A stretch of DNA of 7,549 nt from an uncultured Coriobacteriales bacterium (GTDB taxonomy: Bacteria; Actinomycetota; Coriobacteriia; Coriobacteriales; UMGS124): NCBI GenBank assembly GCA_903789505.1, contig CAIFEU010000126.1:1-7549 (forward strand), in the 5' to 3' direction. The notes beneath the pieces are model-generated. The model saw only the letters and a list, made by a program, of their open reading frames with translations, did no database searches and had not been told where the DNA came from. This document shows positions 1 to 5,450 of this stretch, piece by piece (position 1 is the first letter of the stretch; every line of letters begins with the position of its first letter). Made by a program: the position numbers and the translations under genes.

Positions 1-65
1 GCGCCCGCCGCCCCGCAGATGAAGCTCCTCCTGCTGACCTGCCCGCGCCCCAAGTTCCCGCTCAT
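1..65 (-). CDS. Start of a Tat-exported protein (5'-partial, runs off left edge)
   Basis: Reading leftward from an ATG at 65-63, 22 residues are visible, beginning MSGNLGRGQV and continuing SRRSFICGAAG. This matches the twin-arginine signal pattern (S-R-R-x-F followed by a small hydrophobic stretch), so the product should be folded in the cytoplasm and exported by the Tat system. A Shine-Dalgarno-like GAGGAAGGGG (minus strand, about 74-83) lies 8 bases before the ATG and supports this start. The mature protein lies outside the window, so its function cannot be read. In Coriobacteriia, Tat signals of this form commonly precede FAD-dependent fumarate-reductase-like proteins or molybdopterin oxidoreductases, and such genes often sit next to LuxR-type membrane regulators like the one at 483. 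That identity is inference only. Confidence 0.75.
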   Translation of the reverse strand, partial: MSGNLGRGQVSRRSFICGAAG

Positions 66-108
66 AGGTTGGTCCCCTTCCTCGTCGCAAGATGCTTTCG
101 ATCGCGGA

Positions 109-132
109 GGGGCGCGCCCCTTTCGGCGCGCC
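109..132. repeat. GC-rich palindromes in the leader of the Tat gene
   Basis: GGGGCGCGCCCC at 109-120 is a perfect 12-base palindrome. Its core GGCGCGCC (111-118) is repeated exactly at 125-132, six bases away, so the two copies can also pair as the arms of an 8-bp hairpin. The element lies about 45 bases upstream of the Tat gene's ATG, inside its probable untranslated leader or core promoter. It has no T-run on either side and so is not a standard terminator. It could be an operator or a translation-affecting hairpin. GC-rich palindromes also arise by chance at this base composition. Confidence 0.45.
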
Positions 133-221
133 CGGCTCCCCGGACACGGCACGCACGGCTCGCGCGATGCCGCCGTGCCCCTCGCCCCGAAATCTACGGC
201 CCTGTCCCGGGAACGCCCATC

Positions 222-251
222 ACCAACGTTTGGTCACCCGCCTTCCGGGTG
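222..251. repeat. Two adjacent inverted repeats, candidate operators
   Basis: ACCAA-cgt-TTGGT (222-234) is immediately followed by CACCCG-ccttc-CGGGTG (235-251). Both are perfect dyads with short centres, and they sit back to back near the middle of the divergent intergenic region. The first is comparatively AT-containing for this genome. Short dyads like these suit dimeric regulators such as the LuxR-type protein encoded at 483 or the LysR protein at 2189, but no published consensus for these particular regulators is known to me. This is a candidate only. Confidence 0.35.
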
Positions 252-428
252 CCCCGGGCGGCTCACCTTCCATGGGGTATTGCCACGCTGACCCGCAGCG
301 TCGATCGTTTGGCAGGCGGTGGTCGCCCAGAGGGCACCCCGGTGCGAGGGCCGTGAGGCAACGAATGCGCACCCCATGCGAGAATCGCCGCCGAATGCAC
401 CCGCGTCGAGAGCGTCTCCCCCGCACCG

Positions 429-437
429 TGAGATAAT
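429..437 (+). promoter_or_regulatory. Extended -10 promoter element for the luxR-lysR pair
   Basis: TGAGATAAT matches the extended -10 form (TG-n-TATAAT) at five of six hexamer positions. No good -35 is visible at 16-18 bases upstream, which is usual for extended -10 promoters. Transcription would start near 444 and give a leader of about 39 bases before the ATG at 483. Confidence 0.45.
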
Positions 438-482
438 CGCCCGAGGCCGGGACCGACGGCGAGAGGCGAGCGAGGGGGACGC

Positions 483-2192
483 ATGGAGCGAGGGCGCAGG
501 GAGGGTTTCCGCATGGCGCGGAAGGACCTGGGATGGCTCGCCGTCGCCACCCTGGGCCTCGCCTGCTGCCTCATGGCCAACGGCGTGTACGACGGCACCA
601 TCTCCGGTCGCATCTCCAGCGTCGCCTACGGCGGCGTGATCACGGCAAGCCCCTGGAGCGGCGGCGTATCCGTCATCGCCACGTGCCTCGTCATGGCCGT
701 GGCGATCGCGCGAAGCCACCGCGAGCCGCGCCCGCGCCTCGGGGCATGCCTGTGCCTCGCGGCGTGCATGGGGGTCTCCCTCACCGCGCTGCTCTGCCTG
801 GGGGAGCCCGACGCCGGCGCCGACGGGCTCGCCGCGCACGACGACGGCCCCGCGAGCGTCGCCTGGGGCATGCTGCTCTCGGCGGCGGCGACGGTGCTGC
901 TCGCGCTGTGGGTGCAGGCGCTCGCCCACGAGGGCAGGACGCTCGCGCTGCGCGTCCTCTCGGCGGCGCTGCTGCTCGACACCGCGATGAGCCTCGTCAT
1001 CCAGAACGCGCTCGTGAGCCGCGCCGGCGACGTCGCCATGGTGCTCGCGGTGGTCGCCGCGCCCCTGCTGTACCTGCGCTTCCTCGGGATGCGCGCCGCC
1101 TCCCGCGCCGCAGCGTGCGACGGGGACGCGCGGCGCGACGAGGGCGCCGGTAAGGGCACCGACGGGCCGGTGCCGGGTGCGCAGCTCGGCGACGGGCAGA
1201 ACGCCCCCGCCACGGCTGGCACGCGGAAGGCGGCGAGCCTGGGGACGGCAGGCGGGCCCGTGCTCGCCCGCAGCTCCTACGACATCCCGTTCTGGCTCTC
1301 CGTCGCGCTGATCGCCATCTACAGCTTCACGATGGGCAACATCCAGTCCCTGGGCTCGGGCTCCGACCTGGCCTCAGGCGCCGCGCAGTGGGTCTTCCGC
1401 AACTCGGTCAGCCTGACCGCCCTGGTCGTCGCCGTCGTGGCGGCGCTCGTGGCGCCGATGCGCGAGCCCCACGGGATGCTGCGCGTCGCGATCCTGGTGG
1501 TGCTGATGTTCGCCGTATACCTCGCGGTCGCGCTCGGCAGGCACATGGAGCCGTTCGGCGTCCTGTCGATGACCCTGGTGCGGATGCTCATCGTCCTGTA
1601 CATCTGGCTGCTCGCCTGCGACATCCCCTGGCGAAACGGCTGGCAGGTCTACGTGTTCGGCATCGGCTGGGGCACGTTCACGGCGTGCAATGCGCTCTCG
1701 ACGCGCATCGGCCTGGCGCTGGGCCAGGCGGGACCCGCGCGCGACGCGTACGACCTCGCCGCAGTTGCCTGCCTCGCCGCGCTCGTGGTGATCGAGCTCG
1801 CGGCGCGCAGGGCCTACGCCGACGGCTTCGCGGGGGTTCCGGGCGCCGACGCGGTCGCCGCCGCGCCGTCGCCCGCGGGGTCGCGGCGCCCGGGGGCCTC
1901 GGGTACGAATCCGGCACGCAGCGGCGCCGGGGCGCCCGGCGAGGCTGCCGAGGACCCGGCGCTGCCCCAGTGCCGCTCGCTGGCGCGCGCCTACGGGCTG
2001 ACCTCCCGCGAGCTCGACGTCCTGGTGCCGCTCGTGCACGGCCGCTCCGCCGCCACGATCGCCCGCATGCTCGACATGAGCACCGAGACCGCGCGCACCC
2101 ACATCCGCCACATCTACCAGAAGACCGACATCCACAACCGCGAGGACCTCATGGACGCCGTCGAGGCCCAGCCCGCCGGGGGCGCGCAATGA
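483..2192 (+). CDS. Membrane-bound LuxR-family transcriptional regulator
   Basis: The 569-residue protein has about twelve hydrophobic segments (roughly residues 16-36, 61-77, 86-106, 124-146, 153-176, 182-203, 270-290, 308-326, 333-351, 358-380, 388-410, 423-442). A charged linker (204-266) splits them into two groups of six. A low-complexity Ala/Pro/Gly linker (about 445-490) leads to a C-terminal LuxR/GerE helix-turn-helix (about 503-560) containing LTSRELDVLVPLVHGRSAAT and a recognition helix in STETARTHIRHIYQKTDIHN. It is probably a one-component regulator sensing a ligand or membrane state; no kinase or receiver domain is present. This architecture is strongly expanded in Eggerthella-like bacteria, where it often neighbours respiratory reductase genes. 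A second start at 513 has a good upstream AGGGAGGG and would remove ten residues before the first membrane segment, so the true start is uncertain. The stop overlaps the next gene by 4 bases. Confidence 0.9.
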   Translation: MERGRREGFRMARKDLGWLAVATLGLACCLMANGVYDGTISGRISSVAYGGVITASPWSGGVSVIATCLVMAVAIARSHREPRPRLGACLCLAACMGVSLTALLCLGEPDAGADGLAAHDDGPASVAWGMLLSAAATVLLALWVQALAHEGRTLALRVLSAALLLDTAMSLVIQNALVSRAGDVAMVLAVVAAPLLYLRFLGMRAASRAAACDGDARRDEGAGKGTDGPVPGAQLGDGQNAPATAGTRKAASLGTAGGPVLARSSYDIPFWLSVALIAIYSFTMGNIQSLGSGSDLASGAAQWVFRNSVSLTALVVAVVAALVAPMREPHGMLRVAILVVLMFAVYLAVALGRHMEPFGVLSMTLVRMLIVLYIWLLACDIPWRNGWQVYVFGIGWGTFTACNALSTRIGLALGQAGPARDAYDLAAVACLAALVVIELAARRAYADGFAGVPGADAVAAAPSPAGSRRPGASGTNPARSGAGAPGEAAEDPALPQCRSLARAYGLTSRELDVLVPLVHGRSAATIARMLDMSTETARTHIRHIYQKTDIHNREDLMDAVEAQPAGGAQ

Positions 2193-3118
2193 CGCTGACG
2201 CAGCTCAGGTACCTCGTCCGCATCGCGGAGTGCGGCTCGATGGGGCGCGCGGCGCAGGAGCTGTTCGTGAGCCAGCCGAGCCTGTCCAAGTCCGTCTCCG
2301 AGCTCGAGGCAGAGATGGGCGTCACGATCTTCCGGCGCACCAACCGCGGGGTGACGCTCACGGAGGAGGGGGTGCGATTCCTGTCCTACGCGCGTCAGGT
2401 GCTCGAGCAGGCCGACCTTCTCGAGCACGCCTACAAGGGCGGGCAGCCCGTGCGGCGCGTGTTCGCGGTGTCGGCGCAGCACTACGCGTTCGTCGTGAAC
2501 GCCTTCGTGGAGCTCGTGCGCGAGTACGGCCGTGACCGCTACGAGTTCTCGCTCTTCGAGGGGCGCACCCACGACATCATCGAGGACGTGCGCACGCGCC
2601 GCAGCGAGCTGGGCGTCCTGTACCTGTCCCACGCCAACCGCGACGTGATGCTGGGCATCCTCGGCGGCGCGGGCCTGGCGTTCGTCGACCTGTTCGAAGC
2701 GCGCCCCCACGTGTTCGTGAGCAGGCGCAACCCGCTTGCCGGGAGGTCGTCAGTGACGATGGACGACCTGCTCCCCTACCCGCGCCTGTCCTACGAGCAG
2801 GGCATCGAGAACTCCTTCTACTACGCCGAGGAGCTCCACGCCGAGCGCCCCGTGCCCAAGGGGATCGTCGTCTCCGACCGCGCGACGCTGTTCAACCTGC
2901 TCATCGGCCTCGACGGATACACGATTTCGTCGGGCATCCTGTCGAGCGACCTCAACGGCACCGATATCGTCTCGGTCCCGCTCGAGAGCGACGAGGTGAT
3001 GCGCCTGGGCTACGTCCATCCCGCCGGCGAGCAGCTCGGCGCCACCGCGAGCCGCTACCTGCAGCTCCTGCGCGCCTACGTGCAGCGCTTCCGGGACCGG
3101 GAGGCTGGGGCGCGGTAG
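2189..3118 (+). CDS. LysR-family transcriptional regulator
   Basis: The 309-residue protein has the normal LysR length and layout. An N-terminal winged helix-turn-helix (residues 2-61, starting MTLTQLRYLVRIAECGSMGR) has its recognition helix in VSQPSLSKSVSELEAEMG, followed by a linker helix to about 85 and a two-lobe effector-binding domain (about 90-300). It should act as a cytoplasmic, co-inducer-responsive oligomer. The ATG overlaps the TGA of the LuxR-type gene (ATGA) and has only a weak G-rich Shine-Dalgarno, so translational coupling is likely. The effector cannot be told from sequence. Two targets are plausible: the divergent Tat gene at 65, or the MetE-like gene starting 191 bases downstream, which has a LysR-type T-N11-A dyad in front. 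Pairing a LysR regulator with a membrane LuxR regulator in one transcript is unusual. Confidence 0.93.
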   Translation: MTLTQLRYLVRIAECGSMGRAAQELFVSQPSLSKSVSELEAEMGVTIFRRTNRGVTLTEEGVRFLSYARQVLEQADLLEHAYKGGQPVRRVFAVSAQHYAFVVNAFVELVREYGRDRYEFSLFEGRTHDIIEDVRTRRSELGVLYLSHANRDVMLGILGGAGLAFVDLFEARPHVFVSRRNPLAGRSSVTMDDLLPYPRLSYEQGIENSFYYAEELHAERPVPKGIVVSDRATLFNLLIGLDGYTISSGILSSDLNGTDIVSVPLESDEVMRLGYVHPAGEQLGATASRYLQLLRAYVQRFRDREAGAR

Positions 3119-3128
3119 GCCGTCTGCC

Positions 3129-3143
3129 ATAACTTGCGTCTAT
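3129..3143. promoter_or_regulatory. Possible LysR-type T-N11-A operator
   Basis: ATA-N9-TAT (3129-3131 and 3141-3143) gives the T-N11-A pattern (T3130, A3142) with a small dyad, the minimal signature of LysR-type binding sites. It lies in the only AT-rich stretch of this neighbourhood, about 45 bases upstream of the extended -10 for the MetE-like gene, a suitable distance for a recognition site. The arms are only three bases long, so a chance match is quite possible. Confidence 0.3.
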
Positions 3144-3165
3144 CGCAGCCGCTTACTTTCTCGTA

Positions 3166-3196
3166 TTAACGCATCGCCAGGGACCGGTGCTAGGAT
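3166..3196 (+). promoter_or_regulatory. Probable promoter of the MetE-like gene (extended -10)
   Basis: TGCTAGGAT at 3188-3196 is an extended -10 (TG-n-TAGGAT). A weak -35 candidate, TTAACG (3166-3171), lies at a long 19-base spacing. Transcription would begin near 3203, just before the large hairpin at 3207-3255, giving a leader of about 107 bases. The sequence TAGGAT also occurs as a possible -10 for the leftward small gene (6806-6811, minus strand). Confidence 0.45.
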
Positions 3197-3206
3197 TCAT
3201 CCCGTC

Positions 3207-3255
3207 GCCCGGGCCCCTACGCGCGGCACGACTCGGACGCGCGCCGGGCCCGGGC
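3207..3255 (+). repeat. Two-part GC hairpin in the leader of the MetE-like gene
   Basis: GCCCGGGCCC (3207-3216) is exactly complementary to GGGCCCGGGC (3246-3255). Inside it, CGCGCG (3220-3225) pairs with CGCGCG (3238-3243), leaving a 12-base loop (3226-3237) and a small internal loop of 3+2 bases. All 16 pairs are G-C. If the promoter at 3188-3196 is correct, this sits at the extreme 5' end of the mRNA. It is followed by a C-rich, G-poorer tract (about 3255-3289) and then the ribosome site. No T-run follows, so it is not a simple intrinsic terminator. It could stabilise the mRNA, or form a regulatory leader with the C-rich tract acting as a Rho-loading site. It matches no riboswitch class that I recognise. 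Confidence 0.6.
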
Positions 3256-3309
3256 CCCCCGCCGCCCAGCCGCCCCGCCGCCCCCGCCGGGCAGGGAGGC
3301 AGAGATAGC

Positions 3310-4434
3310 ATGAGCATCCCCTATGACCGCACGACCCCGCACCGCTTCGACGTCGTCGGGAGCTTCCTGCGCCCGGCGTCGCTCAAGGCGGCGCGGCGCG
3401 ACTTCGAGGCGGGCCGCATCGGCCGCGACGAGCTGACGAGGGCCGAGGACGACGCGATTCGCGACTTGGTCGCCAAGGAGAAGGGGGCGGGGCTCGGCGT
3501 CATCACCGACGGCGAGTTCCGTCGCGCGACGTGGCACCTGGACTTCATGTGGGCGTTCGACGGCGTGGGCCACGCCCCCACCGCCGCCGGCCTGCCGTTC
3601 CACGACGAGGCCGCCATGATCGACGACACCTTCCTCACCGGCAAGGTCGGCGTCGGCCACCACCCGTTCGTCGACCACTTCCGGTTCGTGCAGGCGCTGG
3701 AGGACGAGCGCTGCGTGGCGAAGCAGACCATCCCCGCGCCCGCGCAGTTCCTCGAGCAGATGATCATGCCGATGAACCTCGAGGGCACCCGCCGCATCTA
3801 CGCGACCGACGAGGAGCTGATCGGCGACATCGCCGCCGGGTATCGCGCAGTCCTGGGCGAGCTCTACGAGGCAGGCTGCCGCAACGTCCAGTTCGACGAC
3901 TGCTCGTGGGGCGTGTGCGTCGACCCGCGCGCCGAGCAGTTCTTCGGGACCGATGCCGCGGGACTCGAGCGCGTCAAGCAGGAGCTGCTCGAGGTCAACA
4001 ACCGCGCCCTGGAGGGGCTGCCCGACGACCTCACCGTCAACACCCACGTCTGCCGCGGCAACTTCCACTCCACCTGGGCCTGCAGCGGCGGGTACGACGA
4101 CATCGCGTCGCTGCTGTTCGCGCGCGAGAACGTGAACGCCTACTTCCTCGAGTTCGACGACGCGCGCTCGGGCGGGTTCGAGCCGCTGGCGCAGGTGACG
4201 GACGGCAAGAAGGTCGTGCTCGGGCTGGTCACGACCAAGTCGCCCGAGCTGGAGGACGAAGACGAGGTCATCGCGCGCATCCACGAGGCCGCGCGCTACG
4301 TCCCGCTCGAGCGGCTCGCGCTCTCCCCTCAGTGCGGCTTCGCGTCCTGCGAGATCGGCAACAAGCTCACCGAGGAGCAGCAGTGGGCCAAGGTCGCGCT
4401 CGTCCGCAGGGTCGCGGAGCGCGTCTGGGGGTAG
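3310..4434 (+). CDS. Short MetE-like (YxjG/YxjH-type) zinc methyltransferase
   Basis: The 374-residue protein matches the C-terminal catalytic barrel of cobalamin-independent methionine synthase (COG0620/UROD-MetE fold) and the length of B. subtilis YxjG/YxjH (about 375). It lacks MetE's N-terminal half. The start is typical for the family (RFDVVGSFLRPASLK, near residue 12), and VITDGEFRR with a following WHLDF lies at about 64-79. The four zinc ligands are present: H246 and C248 (THVCRGN), E281 (YFLEFDD) and C342 (SPQCGF). The E-to-C spacing of 61 equals that of E. coli MetE. It probably moves a methyl group onto a thiol such as homocysteine, but the donor is unknown; short relatives are thought not to use methyl-folate directly. 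The ATG at 3310 is preferred, with GGGAGG just upstream. A longer in-frame GTG start at 3187 would add Pro/Gly-rich sequence encoded by the leader hairpin. Confidence 0.88.
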   Translation: MSIPYDRTTPHRFDVVGSFLRPASLKAARRDFEAGRIGRDELTRAEDDAIRDLVAKEKGAGLGVITDGEFRRATWHLDFMWAFDGVGHAPTAAGLPFHDEAAMIDDTFLTGKVGVGHHPFVDHFRFVQALEDERCVAKQTIPAPAQFLEQMIMPMNLEGTRRIYATDEELIGDIAAGYRAVLGELYEAGCRNVQFDDCSWGVCVDPRAEQFFGTDAAGLERVKQELLEVNNRALEGLPDDLTVNTHVCRGNFHSTWACSGGYDDIASLLFARENVNAYFLEFDDARSGGFEPLAQVTDGKKVVLGLVTTKSPELEDEDEVIARIHEAARYVPLERLALSPQCGFASCEIGNKLTEEQQWAKVALVRRVAERVWG

Positions 4435-4617
4435 AGCCCCGTCCGGCCGCCTCGTCCGCCCCGGACCCCCACACCCCCGGGGCGCCCCCGCCCGGGCGCG
4501 TCCCCCCCCAAAGCCCCCCCCTGTAAGGGGCCGACCCGCCGGCGGCGGCAACCGTTCGCGCCCCGGGCGCTGCGGGCGCGCCTTCGATCGTCGCGGGGCC
4601 GCAGGCGCGAGGCTCGG
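4435..4617. other. Convergent intergenic region with C-runs and weak hairpins
   Basis: This 183-base gap lies between the 3' ends of the MetE-like gene and the rrf2-type gene, so it should carry terminators for both. The candidates are weak. GTCCGG (4441-4446) pairs with CCGGAC (4461-4466). CCCCT-gta-AGGGG lies at 4518-4530, and on the minus strand the same region reads a GC stem followed by TTT. CGCGCCC (4557-4563) pairs with GGGCGCG (4574-4580). None has a clear U-tract. Two runs of eight C (4502-4509 and 4514-4521) flank AAAG. No gene or small RNA is recognised. Confidence 0.45.
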
Positions 4618-5124
4618 CTACGCCCGCGCGCCGTCGGTGGTCGCGGGGGCGGCGTCACCGGCAGGGGCGGGCGCGACGCCCTCGTGGTCGGCCGCCCCGT
4701 CGGCGCCCTCCTCCGGCTGTCCTTGGGCCATCTGCTCCTCGTAGTGGTCGATGATCTCCTGGAGCGTGATGTTCTCCAGGCAGCGCGTGATCGCGCCCTC
4801 GAGCTTCTGCCACGCGTAGGCGGTGATGTCGTTGGCCTCGTACTCCTCGACGGGCACGGGCATGAAGCCGCCCTCGGTGTAGGTGAGGACCTCGGCGACG
4901 CTGACCAGCGAGGGGTCGCGAACGAGCTGGTAGCCTCCCTGGTAGCCGCGCGTGATCTTGAGCATCCCGGAGGGTCCGAGCTGCGTGACGATGCGCTCGA
5001 GGTACTTCTTGGAGATCCCCTGGCGCTCGGCGATGTCCTTGAGCGGGATCGGCCCGTCGTCCTTGTGCTGGGCGAGGTCGAGCAGGAAGCGCAGCGCGTA
5101 TCGACCCTTCGTGGAAACCAGCAT
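4618..5124 (-). CDS. Rrf2-family transcriptional repressor, CymR-like
   Basis: The 168-residue protein opens with the Rrf2 signature STKGRYALRFLLDLAQ. The helix-turn-helix is at about 26-50 (recognition helix in ISKKYLERIVTQL) and the wing in ITRGYQGGYQL (57-67), followed by a dimerisation helix region. It lacks the three-cysteine Fe-S cluster motif of IscR/NsrR; C114 is the only cysteine. It is therefore more like B. subtilis CymR, the cysteine-metabolism repressor, than an Fe-S sensor. Residues 133-168 form an Ala/Pro/Gly/acidic tail beyond the usual domain, probably disordered. The ATG at 5124 has a good GAGGGGAG upstream; an in-frame ATG at 5151 would place that ribosome site inside the coding region, so it is not preferred. 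A dyad at 5180-5194 may allow autoregulation. The target genes are unknown; the convergent MetE-like gene makes a sulfur role conceivable. Confidence 0.88.
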   Translation of the reverse strand: MLVSTKGRYALRFLLDLAQHKDDGPIPLKDIAERQGISKKYLERIVTQLGPSGMLKITRGYQGGYQLVRDPSLVSVAEVLTYTEGGFMPVPVEEYEANDITAYAWQKLEGAITRCLENITLQEIIDHYEEQMAQGQPEEGADGAADHEGVAPAPAGDAAPATTDGARA

Positions 5125-5174
5125 GCGACCACTCCCCTCATGGATACGCATCGGGACGCGATGATGTTCGGTAC

Positions 5175-5194
5175 ATAGTCTATCATCTCGATAG
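5175..5194 (-). promoter_or_regulatory. Promoter/operator candidate upstream of the rrf2-type gene
   Basis: On the minus strand, CTATC-gagat-GATAG (5194-5180) is a perfect 5-bp dyad. It is followed by ACTAT, giving a TAGACT/GACTAT -10-like sequence overlapping its right arm. The segment is conspicuously AT-rich compared with its surroundings and lies about 55-70 bases before the Rrf2 start. Rrf2 regulators commonly repress their own genes through dyads overlapping the promoter, so autoregulation is plausible. No -35 is clear. Confidence 0.4.
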
Positions 5195-5450
5195 GCGTTG
5201 AGACCGGCCACGGGGAGGCCACCGCCCATGACCACGCATCGTGCGCATTTGCCGACCCGGCGCGGGCAGGCGCGGGCAGCGGGGCGAACGCAGGCGACGA
5301 CGGGATGGGTGCGGGCAGGGACGTGAGCAGGCGGCGGCGCGACGCGCAGCCGGCCGCCCCGGGCATGGGCTGCCCCGGACCCGAACGGGAGCGCAGGCGG
5401 GTGCGAACGCGGGCGGCTGCGGTCGGTAGAAGGCGGCAGCGGGTGCGCGG
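5195..5450. other. GC-rich intergenic region between surE and the rrf2-type gene
   Basis: No supported gene lies here. Long open frames cross it on the minus strand but encode Arg/Ala/Pro low-complexity sequence and look like base-composition artefacts. It holds a tandem ten-base repeat (CGCGGGCAGG then CGCGGGCAGC, 5261-5280) with a degenerate copy near 5311. A hairpin pairs GGGCA with TGCCC (5361-5375), extended by CC/GG with one bulge. The hairpin is about 75 bases past the surE stop and has no T-run, so it is at best a weak terminator. The 326 bases from 5125 to 5450 suggest that rrf2 is transcribed separately from surE. Confidence 0.4.

Larger units (their letters stand above)
66..482. 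other. Divergent intergenic region between the Tat gene and the luxR-type gene
   Basis: This 417-base region separates two divergent starts, so it should hold promoters for both. Reading frames across it are open only because of the GC content; they have no recognisable protein features and poor ribosome sites. It contains several perfect inverted repeats (109-132, 222-234, 235-251, listed separately) and an extended -10 at 429-437 for the rightward genes. I found no convincing -35/-10 pair for the leftward Tat gene. The length and density of dyads are compatible with regulator binding, but no known operator is recognised. Confidence 0.6.

Noticed and set aside
19..436. Three overlapping plus-strand frames in the left intergenic region
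   Set aside because: They run against the Tat gene or across dyads, have no ribosome sites and no protein features; long open frames are expected at this GC content.
3187..3309. In-frame N-terminal extension of the MetE-like gene from a GTG at 3187
   Set aside because: It would overlap the likely -10 element, encode Pro/Gly/Ala-rich sequence through the leader hairpin, and lengthen the protein beyond family size. The ATG at 3310 has a clear Shine-Dalgarno and a family-typical start.
3217..4551. Long minus-strand frame of 444 codons opposite the MetE-like gene
   Set aside because: It is the mirror of a high-GC coding gene. Its translation is Val/Ala/Arg/Glu-rich without any family motif, while the plus strand carries all MetE catalytic residues.
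5261..5320. Tandem ten-base repeats as a possible CRISPR or iteron array
   Set aside because: There are only two adjacent copies and one degenerate copy, with no regular spacers and no replication or cas genes nearby.
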